A stretch of DNA of 64,000 bases. Source: Micavibrio sp. UBA5572 (GTDB lineage Bacteria > Pseudomonadota > Alphaproteobacteria > Micavibrionales > Micavibrionaceae). Both the position numbers and the translations under genes were made by a program. The DNA is taken from contig DIMG01000033.1 of the NCBI GenBank assembly GCA_002425415.1, positions 1 to 64,000 of the forward strand, read 5' to 3'. Every line of letters starts with the position of its first letter. Within the stretch, counting starts at the first letter, position 1. Of this stretch, positions 60,756 through 64,000 are shown one piece after another. The notes under the pieces are model-generated. The model worked only from the letters and a program-made list of their open reading frames with translations. It searched no databases and was not told the DNA's origin.

Positions 60756-63053
60756 CTAAACTTGCTCAAGTCGTTTCGAGCTCCCCAAAATAGGCAAAAC
60801 CAAACATACGCTCGCTCCGCCCAAATCCTTCCAGTCCGAATTCAATCTTATCCGATCCGGCACACCAAAGGAAAGAACTCCATTATGATCTTCCATAATT
60901 TTTTTAACAATAGCCAATCCCAACCCTGTCCCCTTTTCCTTATAGGTAACATAGGGTTCTGTCAAAGATTCTGGATTGGTATCTTTTGGAAATCCCACAC
61001 CATTATCATTTATCAAAATCTCAACAATACCACCGTCAAGATCGGGATAAACATTAAACCAAACACCAATCTCCGAAACACCTCCATCATCCCTTTTATG
61101 GTCTTCCAAAGACTCAACGGCATTTTGAATCAAATTTATCAAAGCTTGCCGGATTTGCTGCTCATCGCAACGCACAAAAGCCTCACGCTTGGCAGAAAAA
61201 TCTGTTCCTGAAAACCGGATAGAAGAATGAGCCTGCTTTGCAAAAAACAAACAATCCATAGCCAGGCTGAATAAATCCACATCATGCATTTTAGGTTCCG
61301 GCATACGGGCAAAAGCCGAAAACTCGTTAACCATATGCCCTATATCACCAACATGACGAATAATCGTATCAATACATTGACTAAACACCCGCTGATCGTC
61401 TTCCCCCAACTGAGACAGATATTTGCGCTTCAATCGTTCAGCCGACAACTGGATCGGCGTCAACGGGTTTTTGATTTCGTGGGCAATCCGCCGAGCAACA
61501 TCCGCCCAAGCCACCTTGCGCTGCGCCGCTTGTACATCCGTAATATCGTCAAACGTGATAACCGCACCAATATCCCTGTCACCCAATAACTCGATACCAA
61601 CTCTTGCCATCAAAGTCCTGCGCCCTTTTTCCAAAGTCTGGACATAAACTTCCTTCTGGTGAACTTTATCGGGACGCGCATACGCTTGCTCGATCGAGTC
61701 AACAAGATCAGGCAATAAATCAGAAATATTGGACTTCAAAATAACTTCCGGCTTCTTACCGAAAATAGAAATAGCGGATGCATTGGCCAACGTCACCTGA
61801 CCGTTTTTGTCCAAACTCAATACTCCCGAAGTAACCCCCGCCAAAATTGTTTCGGTAAACTGACGACGCTCATCAATGCGATGATTGGCTTGAATAAGCT
61901 CGTTTCGCTGATCATGAATTTGTCGCGTCATCCGGTTAAACGACCGCGCCAGATAGTCAAATTCCTCAAAACCACTATGATCCGGAACCACAGCTGTCAA
62001 ATCCCCTTTGCGTACACGATCAGAGGCCTCGATCAAGGCCATAATCGGTGTAGCCAGCCGCCGCGCAAAAGCCAAGGCAAAGAAAACAGCCGAAAACAAT
62101 AAAATCAACGCCACCACAATATAGATCATTGTGACTGTCCGGCGCAGCCCGATATACCGATCGGACATTTCATCATATTTTTTGACGGCTTCACGCGTTG
62201 TCGCCAAATGCTTAAGAACATTCGCTTCAACCAAACGCCCGACAAACAAATACCCGTCAGGAACATCCGATAACCGAACCAATGCCTGCACACGGTCATC
62301 ATCAACCGCCGTCAAAATAACAACATCTCCGCCATCCGCATTTTCAAGCATAAATTTAGGAATATCTTGTTCTAAAAACTCCGAAATATCGCCGGATTTT
62401 GCCAAAACCACTTTGTTCTTGTTAAAAACGACAACTTCCGACAAACCACGCAAAACCGTTTGGGTTTCAACAAATCTGGCAAAACCAGCCGGATTGGTAT
62501 AAATCAGCGCAGCTTCATGATCCAAATCCTTGGCCATCGCCATAATATCAGCCCGAATAACCTGATGGTGCTCTCGCAAATAAGACTCGGCAACTTCCTG
62601 AGATTCATTAACAGCCGTTCGCACACGATCACTAAACCATGTCTGAACTCCATAATGAAAAAAGAACAATGAAAACACGGTCATAATGACAGCAGGTGCC
62701 ATCGCCAAAAGACCAAAAATATAGACAAGCCGAATATGAAGCCGTGCCCCGGGAATCCCGCGCCGCCATGTTGTAAACAAAGACACAACCCGTCTGGCAA
62801 TCAAAATACCCAAAACACAAAGGATAATCAGATCAATATTCAAAAGCCAGATCACCGCATCAGGATTGTCCCCAAATGGCGGCGCAGAGCGCAAAGCCGC
62901 ATAAGTTGAAAAACCAGCAATAATCGCAAAGAAAATAAACAAAACAGCCAAACGCCCATCCCATGACGAGCGCAAACGGCTGCGCATCCATAACAACCGG
63001 ACGGGAACACGCATTGACCCAAGAAACCCCTGAGAAGACTTTGTTTTCAACAT
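60756..63053 (-). CDS. ntrY: Nitrogen regulation sensor histidine kinase NtrY
   Basis: The 765-residue membrane kinase has about four membrane helices (roughly 35-55, 65-85, 108-130 and 310-330), a large periplasmic domain between the last two, HAMP ('ALIEASDRVRKGDLTAVV'), PAS, HisKA with 'RRIAHEIKNPLTPIQLSAERL' and HATPase_c ('LINDNGVGFP', 'GTGLGLAIV'). It phosphorylates NtrX in response to nitrogen or redox state. ntrB-ntrC, usually nearby, are not in the window; ispDF is divergent 52 bases away. Confidence 0.95.
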   Translation of the reverse strand: MLKTKSSQGFLGSMRVPVRLLWMRSRLRSSWDGRLAVLFIFFAIIAGFSTYAALRSAPPFGDNPDAVIWLLNIDLIILCVLGILIARRVVSLFTTWRRGIPGARLHIRLVYIFGLLAMAPAVIMTVFSLFFFHYGVQTWFSDRVRTAVNESQEVAESYLREHHQVIRADIMAMAKDLDHEAALIYTNPAGFARFVETQTVLRGLSEVVVFNKNKVVLAKSGDISEFLEQDIPKFMLENADGGDVVILTAVDDDRVQALVRLSDVPDGYLFVGRLVEANVLKHLATTREAVKKYDEMSDRYIGLRRTVTMIYIVVALILLFSAVFFALAFARRLATPIMALIEASDRVRKGDLTAVVPDHSGFEEFDYLARSFNRMTRQIHDQRNELIQANHRIDERRQFTETILAGVTSGVLSLDKNGQVTLANASAISIFGKKPEVILKSNISDLLPDLVDSIEQAYARPDKVHQKEVYVQTLEKGRRTLMARVGIELLGDRDIGAVITFDDITDVQAAQRKVAWADVARRIAHEIKNPLTPIQLSAERLKRKYLSQLGEDDQRVFSQCIDTIIRHVGDIGHMVNEFSAFARMPEPKMHDVDLFSLAMDCLFFAKQAHSSIRFSGTDFSAKREAFVRCDEQQIRQALINLIQNAVESLEDHKRDDGGVSEIGVWFNVYPDLDGGIVEILINDNGVGFPKDTNPESLTEPYVTYKEKGTGLGLAIVKKIMEDHNGVLSFGVPDRIRLNSDWKDLGGASVCLVLPILGSSKRLEQV

Positions 63054-63105
63054 AAGGCGAAATATCCCTGTTCATAAACAAAAAAGCAAGTTAAACCATA
63101 CTGTT

Positions 63106-64000
63106 ATGAAGCAATTCGATCCAGAAATCACGCCTTTTTCAGTGGTTATCGTTGCCGCAGGCTCCGGTACACGCATGAGTGCCGACATCCCCAAGCAATA
63201 CCTGCCCTTATGTGGAAAACCAGTATTACGCCACAGCATAGATATTTTCCTAAACTGTACAGGATTAAAACAAATTACCATCGTGATTGATCCCACTCAT
63301 CAGGAACTATACGAAATCGCAACAAAGGGGCTCGACCTTCCCTCTCCTGTCCACGGAGGAGAAACCCGTCAAAAATCAGTTGCCAATGCATTGGCAACAT
63401 TAAATCTGGAAGATAACGAATACGTCCTCATTCATGATGCCGCCCGCCCTTGCATACAAAAAAAACAAATTCTGGAATTGGTCAAAGCACTCAAAACATA
63501 CAAAGCCGCAACGCTAGCCGCCCCCATCACAGAAACCATCAGAACAAAAGACAGCGACTTTCTAGGCGGGGTCATAGATCGTGAAACGCTCTTATCCCTT
63601 CAAACTCCTCAAGGGTTTCATTTTGGCGTTTTAAAATCTGCGCATGAAAAACATCAAAATAGCTATTTCACGGATGACACATCACTTGTTGCACAAGACG
63701 GCATTCAAGTCGCAATCATACAATCCGATAAAACCAATCTTAAAATTACAACCGCCGAAGATTTAGACATGGCCGCATTCTTGCTCGAAAAAGCATCCTG
63801 CTCTCCCATTATCAAAACAGCGATTGGCTTTGATGTCCACGCCTTTGGGGAGCGGGCATCATCCTTACGCATAGGCGGGATTGATATTCCTCACACTCAT
63901 AAACTCGAAGGCCATTCCGATGCCGATGTCGTTCTCCACGCCATCACAGATGCCCTTTACGGAACAATTGGTGATGGAGACATCGGGTCACATTTTCCAC
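63106..64000 (+). CDS. ispDF: Bifunctional IspD-IspF enzyme, truncated by the window end
   Basis: The ATG at 63106 opens a frame that runs off the right edge. Residues 1 to about 225 are IspD (2-C-methyl-D-erythritol 4-phosphate cytidylyltransferase): 'VVIVAAGSGTRM', 'IPKQYLPL' and 'LIHDAARPCI'. From about residue 240 IspF begins: 'IGFDVHAFG' and 'LEGHSDADVVLHAITDAL', with its zinc ligands. The two enzymes catalyse steps 3 and 5 of the MEP isoprenoid pathway. The fusion is characteristic of alphaproteobacteria and some epsilonproteobacteria. It is divergent from ntrY. Confidence 0.95.
   Translation, partial: MKQFDPEITPFSVVIVAAGSGTRMSADIPKQYLPLCGKPVLRHSIDIFLNCTGLKQITIVIDPTHQELYEIATKGLDLPSPVHGGETRQKSVANALATLNLEDNEYVLIHDAARPCIQKKQILELVKALKTYKAATLAAPITETIRTKDSDFLGGVIDRETLLSLQTPQGFHFGVLKSAHEKHQNSYFTDDTSLVAQDGIQVAIIQSDKTNLKITTAEDLDMAAFLLEKASCSPIIKTAIGFDVHAFGERASSLRIGGIDIPHTHKLEGHSDADVVLHAITDALYGTIGDGDIGSHFP

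Noticed and set aside
1..64000. tRNA, rRNA, CRISPR, transposase, phage or toxin-antitoxin genes
   Set aside because: I looked through the gaps and frames and saw no tRNA-like T-loop patterns, repeated spacers, terminal inverted repeats or recognisable transposase or toxin motifs.

Overview
The window is a gene-dense stretch of a bacterial chromosome, almost certainly from an alphaproteobacterium of moderate to low GC. The evidence is gene order and gene architecture: a fused IspD-IspF enzyme, ntrY-ntrX close to hfq-hflX, an F0 operon with atpI and two different b-type subunits (b' and b), bolA / J-domain protein / cobS / cobT, xerD next to shikimate genes and accA, and the rsfS-rlmH-envC-ctpA-polysaccharide deacetylase-rppH run. 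The organism looks free-living (photolyase, SulP and Amt transporters, two-component systems). A Micavibrio/Rhodospirillales-like lineage is a guess and is not proven by anything seen here. No tRNA, rRNA, CRISPR array, insertion sequence or prophage was recognised.

Layout. 1-9.6 kb: tail of a FolB-like gene, mutY with a secreted protein of unknown function, a DciA-like gene, an inositol-phosphatase-family gene, an OmpA-like protein, a DsbA-like thiol oxidoreductase and smc. 9.7-18.2 kb: the F0 part of ATP synthase (the F1 genes are not in the window), nadD, rsfS, rlmH, envC-like, ctpA, a divergent polysaccharide deacetylase and rppH. 18.2-26 kb: an accessory zone with small or unknown proteins, an MFS exporter, amtB, an L,D-transpeptidase lipoprotein, a stand-alone receiver and a hybrid-looking kinase. 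26.1-31 kb: rplU-rpmA-obgE-proB, an alpha/beta hydrolase and a CNNM/CorC-type membrane protein. 30.9-36.5 kb: a fused aroK-aroB gene, two unknown exported proteins, xerD and accA. 36.5-44 kb: RHH regulator, bolA, J-domain protein, an orphan solute-binding protein, cobS, cobT, hisS, sufE. 44.3-51.7 kb: clpX, a SulP transporter, a DHH phosphoesterase, photolyase, an S66 peptidase and fdxA. 51.7-55.4 kb: a structured leader followed by a CarD protein with a very long Lys/Ala/Thr-rich N-terminal tail, a cold-shock protein, and two accessory proteins, one interrupted by an in-frame stop. 55.5-64 kb: M17 aminopeptidase, hflX, hfq, HAD phosphatase, ntrX, ntrY and the start of ispDF.

Most genes are housekeeping genes in familiar alphaproteobacterial order. 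The most unusual features are: (i) the carD locus, which combines a histone-H1-like tail fused to CarD, a roughly 180-nt leader with several nested helices, and a 12-nt promoter core shared exactly with the neighbouring csp gene; (ii) an 11-G homopolymer inside the fused aroK-aroB gene; (iii) an apparently intact 152-residue reading frame broken by one TAA; (iv) a long dyad in front of rsfS; and (v) several small lineage-specific proteins without recognisable families.
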